From: Halomonas sp. HL-48
Lineage (GTDB): Bacteria > Pseudomonadota > Gammaproteobacteria > Pseudomonadales > Halomonadaceae
Length of the DNA stretch: 64,000 bases
NCBI RefSeq assembly: GCF_001314875.1
Contig: NZ_LJZS01000005.1
Span: forward strand, 124,001 to 188,000
Direction of reading: 5' to 3'
Part shown: positions 17,901 through 25,609 of the stretch, one piece after another
Layout: the number at the start of each line of letters is the position of its first letter
Numbering within the stretch: position 1 is the stretch's first letter
The notes under the pieces: generated by a model
Database searches by the model: none
What the model saw: only the letters and a program-made list of their open reading frames with translations
What the model was told of the DNA's origin: nothing
Position numbers and translations under genes: made by a program

Positions 17901-18305
17901 GGCGCCTATATTTTCTATCGACCGACTTCGATGACGCTGGGGGCGATGGCCATGCAGCACGCGCCTTTTCGTGAGGATAATGCCCAAGAGAGCGAATTCG
18001 TGTTGATACCGGATGAGGCGGAGGAGGATTACCTGTTTCGCCGTGTGGAGCGCAACGGTCTTGAAGAGCAATTGATAGAGGTTGAGAGAGAACTTGATCG
18101 GCTGCCCAGTGCGTTAGTGGAAAACCCGCGCGTCACGCCCTGGAACGAGCCTGGTTTTATGGACGCGCTTGCCGAGCAAGCGGAAGCCATGGATATGGAC
18201 ATTGAGCGTTGTGCAAAGCGCTTTGGTCGCATTCGATTGAAAACTGACTACGCGCCTCACGGGTGGCATTTTCATCCGGCGATGGGGTTTTTGAGGAAAA
18301 AATAA
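14973..18305 (+). CDS. cas3: Cas2-Cas3 fusion nuclease-helicase (type I-F)
   Basis: This 1110-residue protein is the type I-F fusion of Cas2 (about residues 1-95), an HD nuclease and an SF2 helicase. It degrades DNA bound by Csy Cascade and forms the integration complex with Cas1. Motifs include H123-D124 in FHDLGK, Walker A STGCGKT at 436-442, and the DEPDD Walker B box at 588-592. Helicase motif VI is QLAGRVRRHR. Length is normal for the family and no frameshift is seen. Third-position base use looks less GC-biased than in the housekeeping genes nearby, judged by eye. Confidence 0.96.
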   Translation: MNVLLISQCNKNALKQTRRVLDQFAERRGDRTWQTPITQAGLETLRKLLRKTARKNTAVACHWIRGHDHSELMWVVGDASRFNMRGATPTNTTRRNILRSEDENDWHSGQLIHLLASMAALFHDLGKATEAFQLRLVGKLEGRNRYRHEWVSLRLLEAFVGDDDDQSWLARLQNPTVSDDDLWLGQLKRDGWDGVREEPSPFIHLPPIAKAIGWLIVSHHRLPAQPAFDEQSGEQKWLGAKAPINAGNLPVLPNDITAAWNERVEPATQEEIVPYWTFPHGLPVTTKAWRERAHRISRQLSAVSFITPPLDSPYVMHLARMTLMLADHHYSSLTGNGRLSGKWSLPLYANTANVNGKRQLSQPLEEHLLGVTRATGEIAHRLPDMVKAMSGITGHKGFKARSKNPRFRWQDKAYDLAVGLREKSHRQGFFGINMASTGCGKTIANGRIFYGLSEPEIGARFSIALGLRTLTLQTGQAYRERLGLGSDDLAIRVGGAASRELFEHQQFQGGSDSRAELLDEQSHVHFEGNVDAHPVLNKAVADPRARSLICAPILVSTIDHLVPATESLRSGHQIAPMLRLMGSDLVLDEPDDFDINDLPALTRLVYWTGMLGSRVLLSSATLPPALVRGLFDAYREGRTEYQRNRGVLGTPVEPICAWFDEHGCTQESCADGVRFDAAHDAFARKRAAKLAVQPPLRRGYLVPFTASSSLDAIAEALAKTVVEQALKLHKTHHTIDPHSGKRVSFGLVRMANIAPLVGLAQALYDTTISLGCQLHLCVYHSQFPLLLRSRLEARLDRALDRRDELGVFELPDIRTRLKGEANDQLFIVLGSPVTEVGRDHDYDWAIVEPSSMRSIIQLAGRVRRHRPNPISEANIALLSTNVKHLEGRQPAFSHPGFETEQYWPLSTHDLKTLLRVEEIDPIDSRPRLMAAAALDPSGKLVDLEHARLASLMVEGAAASNTTKRRKRRGEPQKIDLGAYIFYRPTSMTLGAMAMQHAPFREDNAQESEFVLIPDEAEEDYLFRRVERNGLEEQLIEVERELDRLPSALVENPRVTPWNEPGFMDALAEQAEAMDMDIERCAKRFGRIRLKTDYAPHGWHFHPAMGFLRKK

Positions 18306-18332
18306 AACGGCCAGCTTCTGCAAGCTGGCCGT
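18297..18332 (-). terminator. Intrinsic terminator of the minus-strand CRISPR-like RNA
   Basis: On the minus strand ACGGCCAGCTT-GCAG-AAGCTGGCCGT (18332-18307) is a perfect 11-bp stem followed by TTTATTTTTT. Read on the plus strand the same hairpin has no U tract, so it mainly serves the minus-strand RNA and not cas3. Confidence 0.8.
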
Positions 18333-18408
18333 AACTGCCTGTTCGGCAGATATAACTTCCACTATTTCCTAAGAGATAGTTTTCTGAGCTGCCCTTGCGG
18401 CAGGTAGG
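18297..18408 (-). ncRNA. CRISPR-repeat-like guide RNA between cas3 and csy1 (CreR-like)
   Basis: Read on the minus strand, 18408-18381 matches the array repeat at 22 of 28 positions. The hairpin stem CTGCC/GGCAG is intact and the 8-base 5' handle CTCAGAAA is perfect. A 26-base pseudo-spacer follows (18380-18355), then a second repeat-like hairpin (18354-18327, 17 of 28; its 15-base core CTGCCGAACAGGCAG differs at two positions), then an intrinsic terminator. Weak -10-like TATATA/TATACA lies just upstream (about 18419-18412). The pseudo-spacer matches a CC-PAM site beside the csy promoter (18444-18477). This architecture fits the self-regulating crRNA-like guides called CreR. It may instead be a decayed mini-array. 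Confidence 0.75.
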
Positions 18409-18443
18409 CATTGTATATAATCTAGAACTATCTTTGATGAAAA

Positions 18444-18477
18444 ATCTCCATGTCCTCTAATTCTTAAAACATAGTGG
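18444..18477 (-). promoter_or_regulatory. Predicted Cascade target (protospacer with CC PAM) at the csy promoter
   Basis: On the minus strand CC (18477-18476) precedes a sequence starting ACTATGTTTTAAGAA at 18475. It matches the pseudo-spacer at 18 of the first 23 positions, including 1-5, 7 and 9-11. Mismatches at 6, 12 and 24 fall on the flipped-out positions that do not pair in type I crRNAs. Confidence 0.7.
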
Positions 18478-18506
18478 TTGATTTTATAAGGCTGGTTTAT
18501 TAGATT
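18461..18506 (+). promoter_or_regulatory. Candidate csy operon promoter(s)
   Basis: Two sigma-70-like options overlap: TTGATT (18478-18483), 17 bases, TAGATT (18501-18506); or TTCTTA (18461-18466), 18 bases, TATAAG (18485-18490). Both adjoin or overlap the predicted Cascade target. A further consensus -10 TATAAT sits at 18416-18421 with a poor -35. Confidence 0.45.
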
Positions 18507-18513
18507 GGTGATT

Positions 18514-18724
18514 GTGGGGCATGGCAGTGCCCCACTTTGAGGCGAATCAATGCTGACTTGACGGGTTGGCCCCAAACTCTCTGGGACAGTGAGGGTAGGA
18601 GGATACGCATCGTGGCTAGGCACCACCGCAAGATAATAATCCTGTGACGGGCAAAAGCCTGTCCATATCCAAGCCCCGAGGCAGCAATGCTTCGGGGTTC
18701 ATTATGCCATGCCGATGGCATTTT
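18514..18724 (+). other. Structured csy1 leader with three hairpins
   Basis: This gene-free stretch before csy1 contains GTGGGGCA/TGCCCCAC (18514-18535), CCCCGA/TCGGGG (about 18674-18697) and TGCCAT-GCCG-ATGGCA followed by TTTT (18705-18724). The last is terminator-like and ends 22 bases before the csy1 ATG. No convincing small ORF was found. Confidence 0.45.
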
Positions 18725-18746
18725 ACCCAACTAGGGCACAGAACTT

Positions 18747-20135
18747 ATGTCAGAACCCCAACCCCCTGGTTCATTGCGAGAGCTGATCGAGCAATTTATT
18801 CAGCAGCGCTTTGCGACCAAGACAGAGAAGATGGCGCAGGACGATCCTGCTTATCTCAAGCTGCAGGCACAGTTCGAACCACAAACGTGGCTGGCCGATG
18901 CCGCTCGGCGCGTCAGTCAGCTTCAGGTCGTAACCCACTCACTCAAAGCGATCCACCCGGATGCCAAGGGTACCAATCTTTACGTGGAGCCCCAGTCGCT
19001 CGAACAGGGCGATCTAGTGGGTAGCCACTGCCTGCCTGATGACTTCCAAGGCGACGTTGTCGGCAATGCAGCTGCCCTTGATGTCTACAAGTTCCTAAAG
19101 CTCGAATGGAAAGGGCGTTCGCTACTGGAGCTGGCGCTTGAAAATGTCGATACGTTAGTCGACGCCCTCAGCAAAGAGCGTGAAGAAGCGCAAGTGTGGG
19201 CTCAGGCCTTTGCCAATATTGTTGAACCAAAGGGAGCGCCTAGCTCACATGCGCGAGGCAAGCAGGTGTACTGGTTGGTAAACGACGATCCTACTGATAA
19301 TGCCAACTATCATCTATTAGCTCCGCTTTATGCCACCGCCTTGACTCACCCGTTTCATGCGCGGCTTAGCGAAGCCCGTTTTGGCGAACACGCCAAGGTG
19401 GGGCGCAAGGCGCGCCGCGATAACGCCGCGTTTGAGGGTGGCTACAGCGACTATCTCAACCTGGTCGTGCAGAAGCTTGGCGGTACCAAGCCGCAAAATA
19501 TCTCTCAGTTGAATAGTGAGCGGGGCGGGCAGAACTATTTACTCGCTTCGTTGCCACCTAACTGGATTTCGCGCGATGTAACCCCTCCGCTTCGCACGGA
19601 GTCGGTGCTACCTCGCTTTGGCCGACGAACGCCAGTGCGCCAACTGATCAATGATTTGGTCAATTGGATAAAGCAGAATATGAAAGAGGAGGAACGCCGA
19701 GTCCAGGCCGGAAAAGCGCCACGAAAAACGTATCAGGATCGGGACTTACATGACGACCTGACGGCAATGTTAGCCGATGAGCTTTTGATGTTTACGTATG
19801 AGCTTCACCGTTTAAGACCTGGCTGGTCGACAGACAGTGAGTGTCGATTGGTGACGTCTGAATGCTACTGGCTCGACCCAGGACGAAGTGAGCTGGATCC
19901 GGATTTCGCAACCGCGCGACGGCGATCAGATTGGCATGAAGACATTTCTCAACGTGTAGCGGGCTGGCTAAAAACCACGCTTAGTAAGCGTATGAAGATC
20001 AGTCTGGATGATCCGGCACATGACTTTTGGGCAGACCGGATTGAAATTGTTTTACGCAATTTCCGCCGTCAGTTAGACGACCTGCAAGATGCCTTACATG
20101 ACGATGACGAAAGCCTTCAAGGAGAGCCCGCATGA
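18747..20135 (+). CDS. csy1: Type I-F Cascade subunit Csy1 (Cas8f)
   Basis: Csy1 is the large subunit of the type I-F surveillance complex. With Csy2 it holds the crRNA 5' handle and recognises the CC PAM. The 462-residue sequence has the typical ANFSQLNSE-like region (here PQNISQLNSERGGQNYLLASLPP near 255-280) and a conserved basic C-terminal half. Length matches the family. No strong Shine-Dalgarno is seen before the ATG, which fits tight translational control. It overlaps csy2 by ATGA. Confidence 0.95.
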   Translation: MSEPQPPGSLRELIEQFIQQRFATKTEKMAQDDPAYLKLQAQFEPQTWLADAARRVSQLQVVTHSLKAIHPDAKGTNLYVEPQSLEQGDLVGSHCLPDDFQGDVVGNAAALDVYKFLKLEWKGRSLLELALENVDTLVDALSKEREEAQVWAQAFANIVEPKGAPSSHARGKQVYWLVNDDPTDNANYHLLAPLYATALTHPFHARLSEARFGEHAKVGRKARRDNAAFEGGYSDYLNLVVQKLGGTKPQNISQLNSERGGQNYLLASLPPNWISRDVTPPLRTESVLPRFGRRTPVRQLINDLVNWIKQNMKEEERRVQAGKAPRKTYQDRDLHDDLTAMLADELLMFTYELHRLRPGWSTDSECRLVTSECYWLDPGRSELDPDFATARRRSDWHEDISQRVAGWLKTTLSKRMKISLDDPAHDFWADRIEIVLRNFRRQLDDLQDALHDDDESLQGEPA

Positions 20136-21115
20136 TCAACCATCTCCTTGTGCTCCCCCGACTGCGTATCCAGAACGCCAATGCCATCTCTAGCCCCATG
20201 ACCTGGGGATTTCCCGCCATGAGCGCTTTCGTGGGTGTTCAGCAAGTGCTGGAGCGAAACCTACCCGCCGACATCAAGCTGGTGTTTAACGAGATTGGTG
20301 TGGTGTGTCACCACATTGAACCACAAGTAACCGAGGGCGGTTTCATTAAGGCGTTTCACTTGACGCGCAATCCCGTTGATAAGAGCGGCGGCACAGCCGC
20401 CATTGTCGAGGAAGGGCGTGCGCATCTGGAAGTCAGCCTGTTAATCGGCGTGGAATCAGAAGGCGACGATCTCAGCAGCGCTGAGCGCCGTGACGCAATT
20501 GCCAAGGCATTGTTTGAGCAGGTGGCGGGGATGCGCATCGCGGGCGGCAGCGTCATGCCTTCACTGAATGCTCAAAACCGCCATCGTCCCAAGCTAATCA
20601 GTTTTAACGCGCTTGAGTTGGAAAGGGCAAAACAGTGGCAACATCTTAAGCGTAGCCTTCTGCCCGGCTTTGCGTTGGTGCTGCGCGATGACCTGCTTGC
20701 CGAACATACAGCCACGCTGAAAGCGCAAGACGATAGTGCCACCGCCCTGGATGCCTGGCTCGATCTTTCTCGGCTGAACCACGAATGTCATGTCGAGCAG
20801 GTGAAGGATGAGAAAGGCGGTAAGGAGAAAGAGGTCGTGCGGTGGGAGGTACGCAGGCCCTATCCTGGCTGGCTGGTGCCGATTCCGGTCGGCTACGGCG
20901 CTATCTCCGATCATTACGACCCCGGTGAAGTCGCTAATGCTCGCGATCCTAGTGTTCCATTTCGGTTCGTGGAAAGCCTCTACTCCATAGGCGAGTGGGT
21001 TAGCCCGCATCGCATTCGTAAACCCGACGATCTGATGTGGTTCGTGGAGAACGACCTGGATCGCGGTATCTATCGGCTACAAAACGTCTACATCAACACT
21101 GTTACACAAGACTAA
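20132..21115 (+). CDS. csy2: Type I-F Cascade subunit Csy2 (Cas5f)
   Basis: Csy2 is the Cas5-type protein that caps the crRNA 5' end together with Csy1. The 327-residue sequence starts LLVLPRLRIQNANAISSP and TWGFPAMSAFVG, hallmark Csy2 segments, and has GGSVMPSL and PFRFVESLYSIGEW further on. It overlaps csy1 (ATGA) and is 18 bases from csy3, so all Csy subunits are made from one transcript. Confidence 0.95.
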   Translation: MINHLLVLPRLRIQNANAISSPMTWGFPAMSAFVGVQQVLERNLPADIKLVFNEIGVVCHHIEPQVTEGGFIKAFHLTRNPVDKSGGTAAIVEEGRAHLEVSLLIGVESEGDDLSSAERRDAIAKALFEQVAGMRIAGGSVMPSLNAQNRHRPKLISFNALELERAKQWQHLKRSLLPGFALVLRDDLLAEHTATLKAQDDSATALDAWLDLSRLNHECHVEQVKDEKGGKEKEVVRWEVRRPYPGWLVPIPVGYGAISDHYDPGEVANARDPSVPFRFVESLYSIGEWVSPHRIRKPDDLMWFVENDLDRGIYRLQNVYINTVTQD

Positions 21116-21133
21116 TCATTAAGGGGAAACGAC

Positions 21134-22189
21134 ATGGCCAAGAATGACACGCTTAAAACTGCATCCGTCCTCGCATTCGAACGTAAACTTGATCCATCCG
21201 ATGCGCTGTTCCGTGCTGGTAGCTGGGAAGACCGAGCTCAGGCTGCGCAATGGGCTTTTGTCCCGGTTCGCGAAAAATCAGTACGGGGCACCATCTCTAA
21301 TCGCCTGAAAGCGAAAGATCAAGACCCGTTAAAGCTTGACGCTGCCATTGAAAATCCCAACCTGCAAACCGTTGATGTGGCTACTTTGCCCCACGAAGCC
21401 GATACCCTAGCGGTTCGCTTCACACTGCGGGTTTTGGCGGGAGCCGGTACACCTTCCGCCTGCAACGATGCCGAATACCAGAAAAAGCTGGCGCAGACAG
21501 TATCGGGATACGTTAAAGAACACGGCTTCGATGAGCTGGCCCACCGTTACGCCTGCAATCTCGCCAATGGTCGTTTTCTGTGGCGTAACCGCATCGGTGC
21601 CGAGGAGGTCGAAGTGGTCGTCAGTCAGATGAAAGAAGGGCAGGCTGAAAAGACATGGACTTTCAATGCGCTTGAACAGTCCACTCGTGACTTTGCCGGT
21701 GACGCTCAGACCCGTGAGCTAGGGGCGACCATTACTCAGGCGTTGGCAGGTGAGCAGTATCTCTTGCTTGACGTCATCGCTTTCGCCCGCATTGGTGCTG
21801 GCCAGGAAGTTTTCCCCTCGCAGGAGTTGATTCTGGATCGTTCACGCGGCGACAAGAGCAAGACGCTTTACAGCATCGGTGACGGTGATGACAAAAAGGC
21901 CGCCATCCACTCTCAGAAACTCGGTAATGCCCTGCGCACCATCGATACATGGTATCCGGTACCGGAAGACGGTAGTCATCTTGGCCCCATCGCCGTCGAA
22001 CCCTACGGCTCCGTAACCACCCAGGGCACTGCTTACCGTCAGCCCAATCCGGGTAAAGGAAAAGAGAAGTTAGATTTCTACAACCTGCTGGATAATTGGC
22101 TACTAAAAGATCAAGTACCGTCTGTCGAGCAGCAGCATTTCGTAATGGCAACCCTGATTCGGGGTGGTGTATTCGGCGATGCGGGGTGA
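21134..22189 (+). CDS. csy3: Type I-F Cascade backbone subunit Csy3 (Cas7f)
   Basis: Six copies of Csy3 form the helical backbone along the crRNA spacer. The 351-residue protein opens [19 protein letters not shown], contains the conserved [17 protein letters not shown] segment and [16 protein letters not shown], and ends with the [12 protein letters not shown] region typical of Csy3. AGGGG lies before the ATG. The backbone kinks every sixth crRNA base, which matters for reading the pseudo-spacer match upstream of csy1. Confidence 0.95.
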   Translation: MAKNDTLKTASVLAFERKLDPSDALFRAGSWEDRAQAAQWAFVPVREKSVRGTISNRLKAKDQDPLKLDAAIENPNLQTVDVATLPHEADTLAVRFTLRVLAGAGTPSACNDAEYQKKLAQTVSGYVKEHGFDELAHRYACNLANGRFLWRNRIGAEEVEVVVSQMKEGQAEKTWTFNALEQSTRDFAGDAQTRELGATITQALAGEQYLLLDVIAFARIGAGQEVFPSQELILDRSRGDKSKTLYSIGDGDDKKAAIHSQKLGNALRTIDTWYPVPEDGSHLGPIAVEPYGSVTTQGTAYRQPNPGKGKEKLDFYNLLDNWLLKDQVPSVEQQHFVMATLIRGGVFGDAG

Positions 22190-22192
22190 GCT

Positions 22193-22762
22193 ATGGATCA
22201 CTATATCGATATCCGCTTAAGGCCCGACCCGGATTTTCCAGAACCAATGCTTATGGGTGCACTTTACAACAAGTTGCACCGGGCACTGTTTGATCTAGAA
22301 GTCGCGGACGTAGGAGTCAGTTTTCCAAAGCATAAACATGGTGTTCGCGCTCGCACACTGAGTGACCATCTTCGCCTACATGGTACTCAAGCGCGTTTAC
22401 TGCAACTAATGAGTGCTGACTGGCTAACGGGCATGCGTGATCATACTCAGGTGAGTGAGGTAATCGCTGCTCCCGCGAATGCGCAGCATATTAATGTCGC
22501 TCGGAAGCAGTTCAATACAGGGAGCGAAAGCCGTGCAAAACGCTATGCCAAGCGGCATAACATTTCAGAAGACGAGGCGCGGAAAATTTACGCGAAAGTC
22601 GCGGTGCGGCGTATTGAGCTTCCCTTCGTGCAGATCAATAGTCGTTCTACCCAGCAGCGTTTCAGCCTGTTTATTGAACACAGCAAGCCCCAGGAAAGCT
22701 CGGTGGCGGGAGCTTATAACCACTACGGTTTAAGCAGTAACGCTACCGTACCGTGGTTTTGA
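22193..22762 (+). CDS. cas6f: CRISPR pre-crRNA endoribonuclease Cas6f/Csy4
   Basis: Cas6f cuts pre-crRNA at the base of each repeat hairpin and stays bound to the 3' stem-loop. The 189-residue protein has the catalytic histidine at exactly position 29 (YNKLH29RAL), as in Pseudomonas aeruginosa Csy4. An arginine-rich helix (RAKRYAKRHNISEDEARKIY, about 113-133) matches the RNA-binding helix. SRSTQQRFSLFI holds the expected serine region. It starts three bases after the csy3 stop and is followed by a terminator and the array leader. Confidence 0.95.
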   Translation: MDHYIDIRLRPDPDFPEPMLMGALYNKLHRALFDLEVADVGVSFPKHKHGVRARTLSDHLRLHGTQARLLQLMSADWLTGMRDHTQVSEVIAAPANAQHINVARKQFNTGSESRAKRYAKRHNISEDEARKIYAKVAVRRIELPFVQINSRSTQQRFSLFIEHSKPQESSVAGAYNHYGLSSNATVPWF

Positions 22763-22795
22763 CCCTTTTTTTCAACATGAAAATTGTCAACCAAT

Positions 22796-22874
22796 AATCA
22801 ATTACTTAGCGGTATCGCTCAAAAAGGGTGATACCGCTTTTTTCGGCTAAAGCTCTTTAACAATCAGCACATTA
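22796..22874 (+). promoter_or_regulatory. Two IHF consensus sites in the CRISPR leader
   Basis: Both AATCAATTACTTA (22796-22808) and AATCAGCACATTA (22862-22874) match WATCARNNNNTTR exactly, 66 bases apart; the second ends 16 bases before the first repeat. IHF bends the leader for Cas1-Cas2-3 integration in studied type I-F systems. Confidence 0.6.
22808..22843 (+). terminator. Terminator of the csy operon
   Basis: AGCGGTATC (22808-22816) pairs with GATACCGCT (22830-22838), followed by a run of T to 22843. It separates the cas operon from the CRISPR leader (22844-22890). Confidence 0.85.
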
Positions 22875-22890
22875 ATTTTGATAAGCTCTA

Positions 22891-25199
22891 GTTAGCTGCC
22901 GCCCAGGCAGCTCAGAAATCATCGGCGAGCAGCACGATCCAGCGCGGGACGTTAGCTGCCGCCCAGGCAGCTCAGAAAATAAACATAACGCTATCCGGTT
23001 AGGTGATCAAGTTAGCTGCCGCCCAGGCAGCTCAGAAATCATCGGCGAGCAGCACGATCCAGCGCGGGACGTTAGCTGCCGCCCAGGCAGCTCAGAAAAC
23101 CAAGGGGCTGAACCCACACCGGCTCTACCAGTTAGCTGCCGCCCAGGCAGCTCAGAAAAGAACCCAACGCTAACGAAAAGGAACCCTAACGTTAGCTGCC
23201 GCCCAGGCAGCTCAGAAAAGCCAAACATACCTTTGCCACCGGGCATCGGCGTTAGCTGCCGCCCAGGCAGCTCAGAAAAGGGCGCGTACGTCATCCAGGC
23301 TTGCCGCCTGGTTAGCTGCCGCCCAGGCAGCTCAGAAATTTAGCGGCGCTTCCCGCGTGATGCCTTTACGGTTAGCTGCCGCCCAGGCAGCTCAGAAAAA
23401 ACATATCATCCTGCCCCTTGCCGGCTTGATGTTAGCTGCCGCCCAGGCAGCTCAGAAATCTACGTGCCACAGGGCCGCCAGCTCGACCGCGTTAGCTGCC
23501 GCCCAGGCAGCTCAGAAAACTGTGGATCACGTCGGACGATGAGCCGCTAAGTTAGCTGCCGCCCAGGCAGCTCAGAAAATCCCAAAAGAGATATCGACAC
23601 GTGCGCCCATGTTAGCTGCCGCCCAGGCAGCTCAGAAATGGGGGAACGCCTGATCGAAAGCGGCCTTTCCGTTAGCTGCCGCCCAGGCAGCTCAGAAAAT
23701 CACCACCGATTAGTGTTAGCGCGCCACTATGTTAGCTGCCGCCCAGGCAGCTCAGAAAACGTCGGGTTATTCCTGACCATCACGGCACCGGTTAGCTGCC
23801 GCCCAGGCAGCTCAGAAATGACCAGGCAGGCGACTCATCGACCGTTTCCAGTTAGCTGCCGCCCAGGCAGCTCAGAAAACGAAGGGCATCACTTTGAGGA
23901 TAAGGCCAGCGTTAGCTGCCGCCCAGGCAGCTCAGAAAGTTGACGTGCATGTCGTGTTCCTGGCCCGCGTGTTAGCTGCCGCCCAGGCAGCTCAGAAAAA
24001 ACGGGAAGACCAGCCGGTAAAGCCCTGGACGTTAGCTGCCGCCCAGGCAGCTCAGAAAATCCAAGCGCTCGTTGAAGACTACGACTTAATGTTAGCTGCC
24101 GCCCAGGCAGCTCAGAAATCGACGCGTAAAGCCATCGCCTAGTCCAGTATGTTAGCTGCCGCCCAGGCAGCTCAGAAAAGTGCGAGGCATTCAATGCTGC
24201 CAGCGCACCAGTTAGCTGCCGCCCAGGCAGCTCAGAAAATGCCTGTCGGGTCGCAAGTAGGCCGGTGCTTGTTAGCTGCCGCCCAGGCAGCTCAGAAAGT
24301 ATGGTGAAACATACGATTCGCGCCCAGAAAGTTAGCTGCCGCCCAGGCAGCTCAGAAAAGCACGTCGCGCCGCATAATGATGATCATTGGGTTAGCTGCC
24401 GCCCAGGCAGCTCAGAAACTCGGCAGCGGCTGGGCTTGCCCCAGGCGCAAGTTAGCTGCCGCCCAGGCAGCTCAGAAAAACGGCCGCCCGATCACACAGC
24501 ACGTGAGCGAGTTAGCTGCCGCCCAGGCAGCTCAGAAAATAACATGGCGGGCATGCGCCCTTTTTCTTGCGTTAGCTGCCGCCCAGGCAGCTCAGAAAGG
24601 GGGTTTATGACGTACGCCGGCACTGTCGTCGTTAGCTGCCGCCCAGGCAGCTCAGAAATGTATCCGCGGCCCTTTCGGGATGTTGTCGATGTTAGCTGCC
24701 GCCCAGGCAGCTCAGAAAGTCACCGGCGACATCAAAGCCAATGGCCAGATGTTAGCTGCCGCCCAGGCAGCTCAGAAAGGGGCGCGCTTGCTATAGCGGG
24801 CAAGCTCAGCGTTAGCTGCCGCCCAGGCAGCTCAGAAACTGGTCAGCATCTTCGTCCTGCTGCTCGGCCAGTGCGCTGCCGCCCAGGCAGCTCAGAAAAC
24901 CACGGCAGCAGGCAACATGCGTTCTTGCCGAGTGCGCTGCCGCCCAGGCAGCTCAGAAATCAGCCTCGGCTTGATCGTCTTCGGCCACGTCGTTAGCTGC
25001 CGCCCAGGCAGCTCAGAAACAATGGGTTTATCGCCGCTACGTCGAAGCCCGGTTAGCTGCCGCCCAGGTAGCTCAGAAAGCGCAACGTCAGCCGGTTGAG
25101 CGCCTGATATTGTTAGCTGCCGCCCAGGCAGCTCAGAAAAGCAATTCGCCTGAAAGGCGGCAGGTGTAGACGTTAGCTGCCGCCCTGGCAGCTTGAAAA
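22891..25199 (+). CRISPR. Type I-F CRISPR array, 39 repeats and 38 spacers
   Basis: A 28-base repeat starting GTTAGCTGCCGCCCAGGCAG and ending CTCAGAAA recurs every 60 bases. It has the CTGCC/GGCAG hairpin cut by Cas6f. Spacers are 32 bases, except one of 33 (24899-24931). Transcription runs on the plus strand from the leader at 22844-22890. Spacers 1 (22919-22950) and 3 (23039-23070) are identical. Most repeats are perfect. The leader-distal end decays: repeats at 24871 and 24932 read GTGC in place of GTTA, that at 25052 has AGGTAG, and the last (25172-25199) differs at several positions including the handle. Confidence 0.99.
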
Positions 25200-25224
25200 C
25201 GCGGCGGATTCAAAATCCGCCGCT
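25200..25224 (-). terminator. Hairpin between the array and the downstream minus-strand gene
   Basis: GCGGCGGAT and ATCCGCCGC form a 9-bp stem with a short loop. On the minus strand it is followed by GTTTTC, so it probably ends the hypothetical gene at 25236 and may also stop array readthrough. Confidence 0.5.
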
Positions 25225-25235
25225 GTCGTTAACCC

Positions 25236-25538
25236 TTACTCCTCCGGACCCGGCTCCATCGCACGCTTGTCGTCGGGTAGCCGGACGGTGTCGCCGATGT
25301 GTAGTTTGCCGTGGCTGTCGTGGCGTTTGCTGTGTGAGTCGATGATGGCGACCACATCGCCAATGCTGACGGCGTCGTCTTCGCGGTAGCTGCGGACGTC
25401 GATGCGTACCGAGTAGCCCTGATAGCGCGCCGAGAGGATGTCGCCGGTGTGCGGCGTGGGGTCGAGGTTGGGGTCGTTGGCGTAGTGTTGGGTCACGCTG
25501 GCGCTGCCGGGGGTGTCCCATTCGATGTGTCGATGCAT
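25236..25538 (-). CDS. Hypothetical protein
   Basis: This 100-residue acidic protein (HRHIEWDTPGSASVTQHY at the start, then YQGYSVRIDVRSYREDDAVS and KLHIGDTVRLPDD) has no signal peptide or membrane helix. The small beta-rich pattern is not one I recognise. The ATG at 25538 is supported by AAGGAG six to eight bases upstream; residues from the longer frame (to 25595) are not. It lies between the CRISPR array and an esterase gene on the same strand, with no evident link to CRISPR. Confidence 0.65.
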   Translation of the reverse strand: MHRHIEWDTPGSASVTQHYANDPNLDPTPHTGDILSARYQGYSVRIDVRSYREDDAVSIGDVVAIIDSHSKRHDSHGKLHIGDTVRLPDDKRAMEPGPEE

Positions 25539-25609
25539 AAACGGCTCCTTGTTGATAGTGCGTTCAGTGTCGGCCAGAACGTGGGTAGGCGCCATGGTTG
25601 TGTGGTGTG

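Noticed and set aside
18307..18332. Hairpin read as a terminator for cas3
   Set aside because: On the plus strand no U tract follows the stem, whereas on the minus strand a U tract does; some effect on cas3 readthrough cannot be excluded.
18438..18461. Mini-ORF MKNLHVL as a possible CreT-like toxin
   Set aside because: No ribosome site, no rare-codon run, and the target match lies at the csy promoter; a simple repressor guide explains the region better.
23007..25099. Several ORFs across the array with repeated peptides such as SCRPGSSE, AAAQAAQK and SELPGRQLT
   Set aside because: They are translations of the 28-base CRISPR repeat with 60-base period (a multiple of three), not proteins.
25200..25224. 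Hairpin as an additional CRISPR repeat
   Set aside because: Its stem sequence is unrelated to the repeat and it lacks the handle.
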